Under the pieces are notes generated by a model, which searched no databases, was not told the origin of the DNA, and worked only from the letters and a program-made list of their open reading frames with translations. Shown one piece after another: positions 17,121-25,948 of a stretch of 58,581 bases of DNA; within the stretch, counting starts at the first letter, position 1; each line of letters opens with the position of its first letter. Position numbers and translations under genes: made by a program. This DNA is from Actinophytocola sp. (GTDB taxonomy: Bacteria; Actinomycetota; Actinomycetes; Mycobacteriales; Pseudonocardiaceae). The stretch spans positions 1 through 58,581 of the forward strand of contig WHSS01000008.1 in assembly GCA_009379975.1 (NCBI GenBank), given 5' to 3'.

Positions 17121-17666
17121 TTAGAAGATGCCCGCGGGCATCGGTACGGCCAGCAGCTCGCCGCAGACGAACCACAGCAGGCCACCCGCCACTGCGGCAT
17201 AGATCACCGAGCCGAGCCAGCCGGCCGAACCGGCGATCTTGAGATAGGCCAGCGTGAACAGCGGCACGGTGATGAACACCCCGAACACGAGCAGCGAAGT
17301 GAAGAACACCGTCACCCAGGCCAGCGCGGCCAGCCATGCCCGGCCACCCGCGGTGCCGAAGACGTACTCGATGCTGTGTTCATCGGCCTGCTCGTCCGCC
17401 TGCTCGTCGGTTTCATCACCGGCCTGCCGAGCCCACTGCCGATGTCGATACGCCTGCAAGCCGAACCCCGCGAGCTTGATCACCGCGAACGCGATCCCGG
17501 CCGCGGCGAGTAGTTCCGGGAAGAACCTGGTCCGGAACGGCCACTCCTGCGCGTGCAGATAGGCGAAGACGAACACCGCCAGCAGAAACAGCGCGATCAC
17601 GACGTCACCGGCGCGCACCGCGGGTACCGGCCGAGCCGTGCGGGCCACCATCGTCCTATCCCTCAT
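17121..17666 (-). CDS. tctB: TctB-like small membrane subunit of tripartite tricarboxylate transporter
   Basis: A 181-residue membrane protein with hydrophobic segments VVIALFLLAVFVFAYL, LLAAAGIAFAVIKLAGF, AALAWVTVFFTSLLVFGVF and a C-terminal pair, giving about four to five helices. A cytoplasmic loop near residues 85-100 holds the acidic repeat DETDEQADEQADEHS, encoded by a 12-bp tandem repeat. The start overlaps the tctA stop (ATGA). TctB is the small integral subunit that works with TctA in cation-driven carboxylate uptake. Confidence 0.85.
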   Translation of the reverse strand: MRDRTMVARTARPVPAVRAGDVVIALFLLAVFVFAYLHAQEWPFRTRFFPELLAAAGIAFAVIKLAGFGLQAYRHRQWARQAGDETDEQADEQADEHSIEYVFGTAGGRAWLAALAWVTVFFTSLLVFGVFITVPLFTLAYLKIAGSAGWLGSVIYAAVAGGLLWFVCGELLAVPMPAGIF

Positions 17667-19195
17667 TTTCCGACCTTGGTCAGGTCATCGTCGGGCTGCT
17701 CGACGGGAGCCGGCACCGGCTTCTTCCCGCGCCCTCGCGCGGATCGAACATACGGCCACACCGCGATGAAGATGATCAGCGCGGCCAGTACGAGCACGGA
17801 CGGCTTGGTCAGCCAGAACCACTCATGCAGCGAGTAGGACAGGAACAGGTAGCGCTCGGCCAGTCCACCGAGGACCACGGCGAGCAGGAACGGGACCCGG
17901 GGCCAGTCCCAATGAATCGCGACCACCCCGAGCACTGCCGCACCGAGCATGACGAAGATGTCATTGATGTTGTTGCTCGCGGTAAAGGCACCGATCCCCA
18001 GCAGGATCAACAGGAAGGGCACCAGCCAGGTACCGGGGATGTAGGTGAGCTTGACGAGCTGGCGGATGAGCAGGAACGCGACGGCCACCGCGACGATGTT
18101 CGCCAGCACCATGATCCACACCATGGAGAACGTGACGTTGAGGTTCGTCGTCAGCATCTCGGGGCCGGGGTTCAGCCCGGTGATCATGAACGCCCCGAGC
18201 AGCACCGCGGCCCCGACGCTGCCGGGAATCCCGAACGCGATGGTGGGGATGAGGGAGCCCGCGTCCTTCGCGTTGTTGTTGGCGCCCGCGGCGAGCACGC
18301 CCTCGATCGAGCCCTTGCCGAACTGCTCCGGGTGTTTGGACGTCTGCTGCGCGTGCCCGTATGCGATGAACTGCGACACGCTGCCGCCCATCCCCGGGAT
18401 GATGCCGATGACGATGCCGATCGCGCTGGAACGGACGACCACCGACCAGTGCCGGAACGTGTCGCGGACGCCCTGCCCGATGCCCGAGATCTCCTTCGCC
18501 ATCGTCTTATCGGCGATCGAGGTCTTACTGAGCATCAGCTGCAGGACCTCGGCACCCGCGAACAGGCCGATGACCAGGGGGACCAGGTCGATGCCGTCCC
18601 ACAGGTAGAGCTGATCGAACGCGAAACGCGGTACGCCCTCCTGCGGGTCGATGCCGACCAGCGCCACCAGCATCCCGAAGGCTGCCATGAGGAAGCCCTT
18701 GAGGACGTTCCGGCCGGACAGCGCGACCACGAAGGTCAACCCGAGCAGCGTCATCATGAGGAACTCGGGCGGGCCGAAGGCGAGCACCATGGGCCGCAGG
18801 ATGGGGACCGACAGCGCGAGGAAGAACGCACCGAGCAGCGCGCCCTGCGTCGAGGAGAGCAATGCCGCCCCCAGCGCCCGGCCCGCTTCGCCGCGTTTGG
18901 TCATCGGATACCCGTCGAAGACCGTCGCCGCCGAAGTCGCCTCGCCGGGCACGCCGAAGAGCACCGACGTGATGTCCCCCGTTGTCGCCGTCACGACCCA
19001 CATGCCCAGCAGGAAGGCGAATGCCTGCACCGGCTCCATGTCGAAGACGAACGGGAGCATGAGCGCGAGCGTGACCGACCCGCCGAGGCCGGGCAGCACC
19101 CCGACGACGAAGCCGATGGCGATCCCAGCCAGCATGATCAGCATGGTCTCCGGTTGGAGAACCTCAAGCAGGCTTTGGAAGAACGTCTGGAACAA
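17663..19195 (-). CDS. tctA: TctA large membrane subunit of tripartite tricarboxylate transporter
   Basis: A 510-residue integral membrane protein of usual TctA length, with about twelve hydrophobic segments. The two inverted signature loops are VVGVLPGLGGSVTLALMLPF near the N-terminus and GIIPGMGGSVSQFIAYGHAQ at mid-protein. The start is TTG at 19195 with AGGAAGGG five bases upstream. It is the first gene of the tct operon. The C-terminal tail GRGKKPVPAPVEQP is cytoplasmic and basic. It forms the translocation path for substrates brought by the three TctC lipoproteins. Confidence 0.93.
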   Translation of the reverse strand: MFQTFFQSLLEVLQPETMLIMLAGIAIGFVVGVLPGLGGSVTLALMLPFVFDMEPVQAFAFLLGMWVVTATTGDITSVLFGVPGEATSAATVFDGYPMTKRGEAGRALGAALLSSTQGALLGAFFLALSVPILRPMVLAFGPPEFLMMTLLGLTFVVALSGRNVLKGFLMAAFGMLVALVGIDPQEGVPRFAFDQLYLWDGIDLVPLVIGLFAGAEVLQLMLSKTSIADKTMAKEISGIGQGVRDTFRHWSVVVRSSAIGIVIGIIPGMGGSVSQFIAYGHAQQTSKHPEQFGKGSIEGVLAAGANNNAKDAGSLIPTIAFGIPGSVGAAVLLGAFMITGLNPGPEMLTTNLNVTFSMVWIMVLANIVAVAVAFLLIRQLVKLTYIPGTWLVPFLLILLGIGAFTASNNINDIFVMLGAAVLGVVAIHWDWPRVPFLLAVVLGGLAERYLFLSYSLHEWFWLTKPSVLVLAALIIFIAVWPYVRSARGRGKKPVPAPVEQPDDDLTKVGK

Positions 19196-19381
19196 GTCGA
19201 CCCTTCCTGGTGAGAAATGCTGGCCGCTGCGATGAACCTACGAGTGCGACCGGCCCGCCGGGGAAGCCCTTGTCTCACTAAATGGACACAGGTTCGATCT
19301 CATGGGACGCAAGCTCGACGCGAACCAGGGCGCTGCGGCTCCGAGCTTCGCTCGTGCGTGAAACTCTTTGCATGGACACGC
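19196..19381. other. Intergenic stretch upstream of tctA
   Basis: Together with the hairpin at 19382-19423 this is a 272-base gap between tctA and the isochorismatase-like gene. It must hold the tct promoter. I see no copy of the 17-bp GGT-N3-ACCAT operator here, unlike at the other catabolic promoters, and no coding potential. Confidence 0.5.
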
Positions 19382-19423
19382 TTCAGCACTCACGACTCAC
19401 CTGCTGGGGTCGTGAGTGCTGAA
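19382..19423 (-). terminator. Hairpin downstream of isochorismatase-like gene
   Basis: Perfect 15-bp arms TTCAGCACTCACGAC (19382-19396) and its complement at 19409-19423 around a 12-base loop. It lies 45 bases beyond the stop of the minus-strand gene at 19468. A related imperfect hairpin with the same GTGAGTGCTGA core is at 36784-36825. Confidence 0.65.
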
Positions 19424-19467
19424 ACGTGCGGGGGCACCGACTTCCACACACGACGGCCGGTCCGTCG

Positions 19468-20169
19468 CTAACCATCCGGGGATCCCGGGCTTCTCAGGTA
19501 GTCCAGCGCCGCGTCCAGCCTGCGCACGGACGCGTACTTGAGGTGCATGTCGAAGAGGTTCACCTTGTGCGAGAGTTCGCTTCGGTCGAACGTGGCGTCC
19601 TCGACGAGCACGATCTCGAACCCGTGCGAATAGGCGTCCACGACGCTGGCACGGACGCATCCGCTCGTGGTTTCGCCGCCGATCACCAGCGTGTCCACAT
19701 CGAGTTGCCGCAGCCAAGTCGACAACGGAGTGCCGAAGAAGGCGCTGGCTCGGCTCTTGTCGATCACCAGTTCGCCCGCTCGAGGCGCGAGCGGCGCGAC
19801 GATCTCGTAGCCGGCGGCCTCGTCCTCCCCCGGTGTCCGCGCCCGCCGCGTGGTGGCACCGAAACGCGCCTCGGCGCGTCGCTGTCCTGTCGTGTAGAGC
19901 ACCGGCACGTCCGCCTCACGTGCGGTTCGCAGCAGTTGTTCGAGCGGGCCGAGCGCCCGCCACGCCGCGAGACCGCAGGTGGCGGGAAACGCCTCGATCG
20001 CATCCGCGAGCGGCTGCGGCACATCGCCGAAGACCTTGCGATAGCAGTCGATCAGCAGCAGCGCCGGGCGGCTGCCCGGCACGCGGTCGGACTGGTATTG
20101 CGCCGCGATGAGCCGCTCGTCGGCACCGATCACATCGTCCCAGCAGTGAGTCTCGTCCACGACGCTCAT
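19468..20169 (-). CDS. Isochorismatase-family cysteine hydrolase
   Basis: A 233-residue cysteine hydrolase. The catalytic triad is visible as Asp41 (ALLLIDCYRK), Lys138 (ELVIDKSRASAF) and Cys171 in GETTSGCVRASVVDAYSHGF, the cis-peptide and nucleophile block. Relatives hydrolyse amides such as N-carbamoylsarcosine or maleamate. The extended N-terminus (about 35 residues before the core) fits the carbamoylsarcosine/maleamate amidase branch. It is transcribed alone, divergently from the IclR gene, with operator site 2 in the shared region. An amide-cleaving step in the same pathway is possible; the substrate is not shown by the sequence. Confidence 0.88.
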   Translation of the reverse strand: MSVVDETHCWDDVIGADERLIAAQYQSDRVPGSRPALLLIDCYRKVFGDVPQPLADAIEAFPATCGLAAWRALGPLEQLLRTAREADVPVLYTTGQRRAEARFGATTRRARTPGEDEAAGYEIVAPLAPRAGELVIDKSRASAFFGTPLSTWLRQLDVDTLVIGGETTSGCVRASVVDAYSHGFEIVLVEDATFDRSELSHKVNLFDMHLKYASVRRLDAALDYLRSPGSPDG

Positions 20170-20358
20170 CGAGCGGCACTCGAATCCATACCGGAGCCCT
20201 CCTTGCCGGGTGTACCGATCCGCACAGGATCACCAGGCTGCACCAGGGGTGTCAATCCCTCCTAGCCGCCGACCGGCTCCCCCGGCCGGGGTGAATTTTG
20301 CCTAACCCTCCAGGTCACGGTAGCGATGCGGCACCGCCAGAAACCTTGCAAAATCGGG

Positions 20359-20375
20359 GGTAGAATGGTAAGACC
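20359..20375 (-). promoter_or_regulatory. Operator site 2 (isochorismatase / IclR intergenic region)
   Basis: Minus strand GGTCTTACCATTCTACC; extended by one base it gives the perfect palindrome TGGT-CTT-ACCA. On the plus strand it contains TAGAAT (20361-20366), a -10-like hexamer about 70 bases before the IclR start, mirroring the TATAAT inside site 1. No convincing -35 was found. Confidence 0.55.
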
Positions 20376-20438
20376 AAAGGACCGCAAGCAAGGATTCGTC
20401 CACCGCTGGGGGCTACGCGAGGAAGGAGGCGGCGTCTG

Positions 20439-21227
20439 ATGACGACACCGCCGTCCACGACCGTTCTGAAGGCCTTCGACCTGCTCGCACTTTTCTCGGA
20501 ACGGCCACTGCTCGGCGCCGGCGAAGCGGCTCGGCTGCTGGGAGCGCCCCGGGCAAGCACGCACCGGCTACTCGTGACGCTGCGGCTCGCGGGCGTGCTG
20601 GAAGCCAACGAGGACGGGCAGTACCGCCTCGGCCTGCGGCTGTTCGAACTCGGGTCCTACGCCCCGCTGCGGCGGCGGCTGCACGACGAGTGCACCCAAC
20701 CGCTGGAACGGCTCTCCGCCGAGGTCGCGCTGCCCACCTTCCTGGCCGCCAGGGAAGGCAACGACCTGCTGTGCCTCGAGAAGGTCTATCACCGGCAGAC
20801 CGACATCCCCATCCGCGTCGGGCAGCGCGCGCCGTTGCACGCGACCGCGGCGGGCAAGGTGCTGCTGGCTTACGCGCGGCCTTCGGTGATCGAGCGCTAC
20901 CTGCGCGAGCCACTCGCCCGATTCACCCCGCACACCATCGTCGAGCCGCGCCGGCTGTTCACCGAACTGGAACGCATCAGGGACCGCGGGCTCGCCGGCG
21001 AGCGCGAAGAGTCCTGCCTCGGCGTCGCTTCGGTGGCCACCGGGGTCTGGAACCACACCGGCAAGATCGTCGCCGCCATCTCCGCATCGGCCGCCACGTT
21101 GCCGGACAGCAGGCGGTTGAAGAGCGCCGAGCGGCCGTTGATGTCGGCGGCGGCGGAGATCCACCGCAGGCTGGGCTGGACGCCCGCCCGGCGGTCCGGG
21201 CCGGAACGGCTGTCCGCGCCCGCCTGA
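20439..21227 (+). CDS. IclR-family transcriptional regulator
   Basis: A 262-residue IclR regulator. The N-terminal winged helix-turn-helix is at residues 8-65 (TTVLKAFDLLALFSE, then GAPRASTHRLLVTLRLAGVLE). The C-terminal effector domain has PLHATAAGKVLLAYARP and the late IVAAISASAATLP block. The ATG is preceded by GGAAGGAGGCGG. It heads a plus-strand set with an aldo/keto reductase and an aldehyde dehydrogenase. IclR proteins in aromatic catabolism are often ligand-responsive activators or repressors. It provides a second regulatory layer next to the GntR protein. Confidence 0.92.
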   Translation: MTTPPSTTVLKAFDLLALFSERPLLGAGEAARLLGAPRASTHRLLVTLRLAGVLEANEDGQYRLGLRLFELGSYAPLRRRLHDECTQPLERLSAEVALPTFLAAREGNDLLCLEKVYHRQTDIPIRVGQRAPLHATAAGKVLLAYARPSVIERYLREPLARFTPHTIVEPRRLFTELERIRDRGLAGEREESCLGVASVATGVWNHTGKIVAAISASAATLPDSRRLKSAERPLMSAAAEIHRRLGWTPARRSGPERLSAPA

Positions 21228-21349
21228 GCCGGCAGCCGCCGATCTGGCCCACTATCCAAGACGCGGCACTGCTGCGGCAGGCTCGCGACGACCTAGTGTC
21301 CCGTGTTCGAACTGCGAGGCGCTCGCCGACCGAGTGGACGGATGGACCG

Positions 21350-22333
21350 ATGGCGATGGAGCAGGTGCCCCTGGGAACGAGCGAGTTGATGGTGTCGCGA
21401 CTCGGCTACGGCTGTATGAGCCTGTCCGCCCGGCCGCGCGACGACGACCGGGGTGCCGCCGTGCTGCGGCACGCCTTCGACCTCGGCGTGACGTTCTTCG
21501 ATACCGCGGACCGCTACGGCGCGGGACACAACGAGCGATTACTCGGCCGGGTGTTCGCCGGCCGCACCGACGAGATCGTGGTCGCCACCAAATTCGGCTT
21601 CGTCGGTGATCCGGCGGATCCCGATGGCGTAGACGGGCGGCCCGAACACGTCCACGCCGCCTGCGATGCCAGCCTACGGCGCCTCGGCGTCGAGGTAATC
21701 GACCTGTACTACCTGCACCGCGTCGACCCCCGGGTGCCCATCGAGGACACCGTCGGCGCGATGTCGGAACTGGTCGCCGCGGGGAAGGTACGCGCACTGG
21801 GACTGTCCGAAGCGGCGCCCGCGACCATCCGCCGCGCCCATGCGGTGCACCCGATCGCCGCACTGCAGACCGAGCTGTCGCTGTGGTCCCGGGAGTCCGA
21901 GGCGGGCCCGCTGGGCATCGCCCGCGCGCTGGGAATCACCTTCGTCGCCTACAGCCCCTTGGGGATCGGCTTCCTCACCGGCACCATCCAATCGGCCCGC
22001 GACGTGCCGCCAGGCAGCCGCCTCGCCCGTAGTGAGCGCCTCGCGCCCGGCAATCTCGAACGCAATACCGCGCTGGTGAACCGGCTGCGAGTGATCGCGG
22101 CCGACGCCGGCCTCACGCCGGGGCAGCTCGCGCTCTCGTGGGTGCTCGCGCGCGACAGCGATGTCGTTCCCATTCCGGGCACCCGTAACCGGCACCACCT
22201 GGAAGAAAACGTCGCCGCCGTGCACGCCGCGGTGGACGAGGCACACCTGCGAGCACTGGACAGCGTGTTCGCCGCCGATGCCCCGGCAGGCAGGCGCAAG
22301 TCGGCCGCCGGGCTGGCGATCGTGAACCGCTGA
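21350..22333 (+). CDS. Aldo/keto reductase
   Basis: A 327-residue AKR barrel protein starting MAMEQVPLGTSELMVSRLGYG. Catalytic residues can be placed as Asp and Tyr in FDTADRYGAGHNE, Lys in IVVATKFGF and His in LYYLHRVDP. The late VVPIPGTRNRHHLEEN block is the NADPH-binding signature. The reading frame is open further upstream, but that portion is out of register with the family and overlaps the IclR gene. It lies 122 bases after iclR and 25 before the aldehyde dehydrogenase, likely one transcript. It interconverts a carbonyl and an alcohol. Confidence 0.9.
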   Translation: MAMEQVPLGTSELMVSRLGYGCMSLSARPRDDDRGAAVLRHAFDLGVTFFDTADRYGAGHNERLLGRVFAGRTDEIVVATKFGFVGDPADPDGVDGRPEHVHAACDASLRRLGVEVIDLYYLHRVDPRVPIEDTVGAMSELVAAGKVRALGLSEAAPATIRRAHAVHPIAALQTELSLWSRESEAGPLGIARALGITFVAYSPLGIGFLTGTIQSARDVPPGSRLARSERLAPGNLERNTALVNRLRVIAADAGLTPGQLALSWVLARDSDVVPIPGTRNRHHLEENVAAVHAAVDEAHLRALDSVFAADAPAGRRKSAAGLAIVNR

Positions 22334-22358
22334 GCCCCGACCCGAACAAGGAGCACCC

Positions 22359-23822
22359 GTGACCGTAACCGCCACCGCGTACCCACGTCAGCTGTTCATC
22401 GGCGGCGCATGGGTCGATGCCGAGGACGGCAGCACCATCGAGAGCATCGATCCGTCGACCGAGGAGTCGATCGGCGCCGTCCCTTCGGCGAGCCCCGCCG
22501 ACGTCGGCCGGGCAGTGGCGGCGGCACGGTCGGCGGCACCGGCCTGGGCTGATACGCCGTGGCAGGAGCGTGCTCGCCTGCTGCGCACCCTCGCCGAGCG
22601 GATCACCGGCGTAGCCGAAGAGATCGCGCAGCTGGATACCCTCGACGCCGGGCTGCCGCTGGTGGGCAGCCGCGGCGATGTGAGCAGCACCGTACGCGAG
22701 CTGGAGTATTTCGCCGGGCTCGGCGGTGAGGCCAAGGGCATGACGCTGCCGGGTTCGCCGTCGCAGTTCGCCATGACGCAGCGGGAGCCCTACGGCGTAG
22801 TGGGCCGGATCATCCCGTTCAATCACCCGTTCAAGTTCGCGGCGAGCAAATGCGCCGCTCCGCTGATGGCGGGCAACACCGTGGTCCTGAAACCGGCCGA
22901 GCACACCTCGTTGTCGGCCCTGCTGCTCGCCGCGCTCGCCGAGGACGTGTTCCCGGCGGGGGTGCTCAATGTAGTTCCCGGTCCGGCCGCGACCGGTGCC
23001 GCGATCGTGGCGCACCCCGACGTCGGCCGGGTGGCGTTCACCGGAAGCGTGCCCAGCGGCCGGGCGGTGTTGCGGGCCTCCGCCGAGCACATCAAGCACG
23101 TCACCCTGGAGCTCGGCGGCAAGAACCCCATGGTGATCTTCGACGACGCCGACCCCTGCCGGGCCGCCGCCGCGGCGGTGGCGGGCATGAACCTGCGTCG
23201 CTCGATGGGCCAGTCCTGCCAGTCGAACTCCCGCATCCTGGTGCACCGCGGCATCAAGGACGAGTTCCTTTCCGCGCTGACCGGCCTCGTCGGCACGCTG
23301 CGCGTCGGCGACCCAGCCGACGAAGCGACCGACCTCGGGCCGCTCGCGTTCGACGCGCATTACCAGCGCGTCCTCGGCTATGTCGAATCCGGCCGCGAGG
23401 AAGGGGCTCGCCTGCTCACCGGGGGCGGCAGGCCCGACGAGCTCGGCCGCGGCTACTTCCTCGCACCCACCGTGTTCGCCGACGTGGACCCGGGTATGCG
23501 CATCGCGAACGAGGAGATATTTGGCCCGGTCATGGCGGTGCTGGACTGGGAGGACGAGGCGGAGGCGATCGAACTCGCCAACGCAGTCGACTACGGGTTG
23601 ACCGCGAACATCTGGACCAACGACCTGCACCGCGCCCACCGCACCGCACGGCGGCTGCAGGCCGGAACGGTGTGGGTCAACGGCGAAGGGCGCAAGCCGA
23701 TCGGCACGCCCTTCGGCGGCTTCAAGCACAGCGGCCTCGGGCTGGAGGGGTCGTTGGACGAGCTACTCAGCTACACCCGTTCGAAGAGCATCGTGGTGAA
23801 CCTGGCCGACCCCGCGCGCTGA
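22359..23822 (+). CDS. NAD(P)-dependent aldehyde dehydrogenase
   Basis: A 487-residue ALDH superfamily protein. The general base Glu251 is in HVTLELGGKNP and the nucleophile Cys287 in RRSMGQSCQSNSR. GRIIPFNHPFK binds substrate and VAFTGSVPSG binds cofactor. ATG follows AAGGAGCACCCGTG, with GTG as the actual start codon (MTVTATAYPR). The stop codon TGA is contributed by the palindromic repeat at 23818-23896. It probably oxidises an aldehyde generated by the neighbouring reductase, P450 or aldolase steps to the acid. Confidence 0.92.
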   Translation: MTVTATAYPRQLFIGGAWVDAEDGSTIESIDPSTEESIGAVPSASPADVGRAVAAARSAAPAWADTPWQERARLLRTLAERITGVAEEIAQLDTLDAGLPLVGSRGDVSSTVRELEYFAGLGGEAKGMTLPGSPSQFAMTQREPYGVVGRIIPFNHPFKFAASKCAAPLMAGNTVVLKPAEHTSLSALLLAALAEDVFPAGVLNVVPGPAATGAAIVAHPDVGRVAFTGSVPSGRAVLRASAEHIKHVTLELGGKNPMVIFDDADPCRAAAAAVAGMNLRRSMGQSCQSNSRILVHRGIKDEFLSALTGLVGTLRVGDPADEATDLGPLAFDAHYQRVLGYVESGREEGARLLTGGGRPDELGRGYFLAPTVFADVDPGMRIANEEIFGPVMAVLDWEDEAEAIELANAVDYGLTANIWTNDLHRAHRTARRLQAGTVWVNGEGRKPIGTPFGGFKHSGLGLEGSLDELLSYTRSKSIVVNLADPAR

Positions 23823-23896
23823 AAGCCACTTTCAGTCCGTTCAACGGACTGAAAGCGCCACTCACTCCACCCAGTGGACTGAAAGTGGCTTTCAGC
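23818..23896. repeat. Large palindromic repeat between convergent ALDH and P450 genes
   Basis: Perfect 21-bp outer arms (23818-23838 and 23876-23896) with the core GAAAGCCACTTTCAG and its complement, plus an inner hairpin around GTCCGTTCAACGGAC. It supplies the ALDH stop codon and ends one base before the P450 stop. It is probably a bidirectional terminator and belongs to a repeat family also at 43821-43873 and 55724-55802. Confidence 0.8.
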
Positions 23897-25153
23897 TCAT
23901 GGGCTCATGCGAGCAGGAGCGCCGCCGGGAAGTAGCACCGGGAACCGCAGCCACCGGGTGCCGCGCGTAGTCCGGCGGTCCAGCTCCGGCGGCCGCTCGG
24001 CGTCGGGCGCGACACCCCGCGCGGCGATCGCCTGCACCATCAGGGCGACGAGGCCGTACAGGTGCGCCGCGGGCACCCCGGCTCGGAGCGTGCGGCCGGT
24101 CAGCGGTAAGCCGCCCGCGACGCTCCGGCCGATGCAGATATGCGCACCTACCCCGAACGACAGGCCCCACAGCGGAATGCCGTCGGCGATCTCCCGATCG
24201 GGGTCGAACGCGCCGGGCCTGGCGCCGAACAGCGCCGGATCGCGGTTCGCGGTCCGAATGTCGAGCACGATCCGCGACCCTTGCCGGATGGGGACACCCG
24301 CGACCTCGGCGTCCAGCTCGGCCAGCCGCCGCAGCTCCGGGTTGGGTGGGCGCAGCCGCACGGTCTCGTGCACGCATTGCTGCGCCGCCAGCAGGTCATC
24401 TGCGACGCGCCGCAGCCAGCTCCGCTGCTGGTCATCCGGGAGCCCGAACAGGTGATAGAAGACGTTGCACACGGTCTGCGCGCTGGTATGGCTGCCGCCG
24501 TGCAAGAACAGCCCCGCCTCGCGCACCAGCAGGCCGTGATCGGCGAAGGTGTCGTCCTCGGCGCGCAGCCGACGCAACGCCATGGTCAGCAGGTCGTGCG
24601 GCGCCTCCCGGTCTGGCTCACCCGCGGCGATGGCGTCGAGGATCCGCTCCCGATGCCGCCGCGACGGCCGGACGTAGCGCTCGTCGAAGCGCTCCAGCAC
24701 CTCGATCGTCTCGCGCTGCACGCGGTCGCGGTCGCCGACGACATCGAAGATCGCCGCCGCCTGCGCGATGACCGTCACGTACCCGAACAGTTCCGCCAGC
24801 TGCTCCGCCGTCCCGTCGTGATCGATGCCGGTCCGGCGCGCGGCGAGCACCACGCTCAGCGCGCCCGCCAGTTCGAACAGATCCGTGCGGCCGGCCTCAC
24901 CTCGGTCGAGCACCTCGGACAGCACCCCGGGGAAGAGGTCCCGCTCGTATCGCACCAGGGCCTGGCGTTGAAACAGCGCGTTCTCCATCCGCCGGCGCAT
25001 CTTGTGCTCATCGCCGTGCAGCAGGCTCAGGATGCCCGCGCGGGGATTGCCTTCGGCGAAGGACCGCTTGTCGAGGCTGCGGGACAGGTCGGGATGGCGT
25101 AGAGCGTCGAGTATCTCGGGGTAGGTGTCGAACCGGAATTCGGCGTCGCGCAC
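23897..25153 (-). CDS. Cytochrome P450
   Basis: A 418-residue bacterial class I P450. Heme-binding block FGVGAHICIG with proximal Cys340; ExxR motif E263-T-V-R266; the I-helix reads GLFLHGGSHTSAQT (215-227). The I-helix position normally acidic, before Thr223, is His222, which is unusual. GTG start with AAGGAGG upstream. No ferredoxin is adjacent. It ends the nine-gene operon that begins with an ABC binding protein, 27 bases after the SDR. It would hydroxylate or demethylate the imported compound, feeding the SDR. Confidence 0.93.
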   Translation of the reverse strand: MRDAEFRFDTYPEILDALRHPDLSRSLDKRSFAEGNPRAGILSLLHGDEHKMRRRMENALFQRQALVRYERDLFPGVLSEVLDRGEAGRTDLFELAGALSVVLAARRTGIDHDGTAEQLAELFGYVTVIAQAAAIFDVVGDRDRVQRETIEVLERFDERYVRPSRRHRERILDAIAAGEPDREAPHDLLTMALRRLRAEDDTFADHGLLVREAGLFLHGGSHTSAQTVCNVFYHLFGLPDDQQRSWLRRVADDLLAAQQCVHETVRLRPPNPELRRLAELDAEVAGVPIRQGSRIVLDIRTANRDPALFGARPGAFDPDREIADGIPLWGLSFGVGAHICIGRSVAGGLPLTGRTLRAGVPAAHLYGLVALMVQAIAARGVAPDAERPPELDRRTTRGTRWLRFPVLLPGGAPARMSP

Positions 25154-25180
25154 GTCTGGTCCTCCTTGCGAACGATCGTT

Positions 25181-25948
25181 TCAGTGCATGCACGCGCCGC
25201 CGTCGACGACGAGCGTCTGGCCGGTGATGAAGTCGCTGGCGGGCGAGGCGAAGAACACCACGGAACCGACGAGGTCATCCGGCGTCTGCACGCGCTGGAA
25301 CGCCCGGCTCGACACGGCCGAGCTGCGCCGCTTCAGGACGTCGTCGGTGTGCTCGGCCTCGCTCAGCGTGCTGCCGGGAGCGATGCAGTTCACGGCGACG
25401 CCGTCCCCGCCGACCTCGCGGGCGAGGGTCTTGGTGAAGCCGATGACGCCCGCCTTCGAGGTCACGTAGTGGATGCGGCCCATCGACCCTTTGAGCGCGG
25501 TTCCCGAGCTGATATTGATCACCTTGCCGTATCCGCGCGCCTGCATGGCGGGGACGAACGCGCGAGCCATCAGCCAGCCGCCGCGCAGGTTCACCGCCAT
25601 CATGAGGTCCCATTCCTCGACCGGCAGGTCCTGATACCCGGCGCGCGACATCGGCACCGTCGCGAACACCGCGGCGTTGTTGACCAGCACGTCCACCTCG
25701 CCGGCGCGCCGCGAGACCTCGTCCCGGCAGTGCGCGACGCTCGCCGGATCGCTCACGTCGGCGGCAACGTCGACGACGTCGAACCCCTCCGCCGCCAGAT
25801 CCTTGGCCGCCGCGGCGGCGCCATCGCCGTCGAGATCGACCAGCACGACACGAGCGCCCTCGCGGGCAAGGCCGCGGCAGTAGGCCAGCCCGATGCCGTG
25901 GGCCGCGCCGGTCACCACCGCGGTGCGCCCGTCGAGCTGGCCCGTCAT
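25181..25948 (-). CDS. SDR family oxidoreductase
   Basis: A 255-residue classical SDR with cofactor motif TGAAHGIG (residues 13-20), the acidic VDLDGD that favours NAD, NNAAVF, and the catalytic Ser (NISSGTAL) with YVTSK. The C-terminal segment FITGQTLVVDGGACMH is typical. Overlaps the cupin gene (ATGA). In this operon it most likely oxidises the alcohol or dihydrodiol made by the P450 or another oxygenase. Similar in class to, but clearly distinct from, the SDR at 203-952. Confidence 0.9.
   Translation of the reverse strand: MTGQLDGRTAVVTGAAHGIGLAYCRGLAREGARVVLVDLDGDGAAAAAKDLAAEGFDVVDVAADVSDPASVAHCRDEVSRRAGEVDVLVNNAAVFATVPMSRAGYQDLPVEEWDLMMAVNLRGGWLMARAFVPAMQARGYGKVINISSGTALKGSMGRIHYVTSKAGVIGFTKTLAREVGGDGVAVNCIAPGSTLSEAEHTDDVLKRRSSAVSSRAFQRVQTPDDLVGSVVFFASPASDFITGQTLVVDGGACMH

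Noticed and set aside
19280..19300. GGTTCGATCTC near 19291-19301 resembles a tRNA T-loop
   Set aside because: No acceptor, D or anticodon stems can be drawn around it, so no tRNA gene is called.
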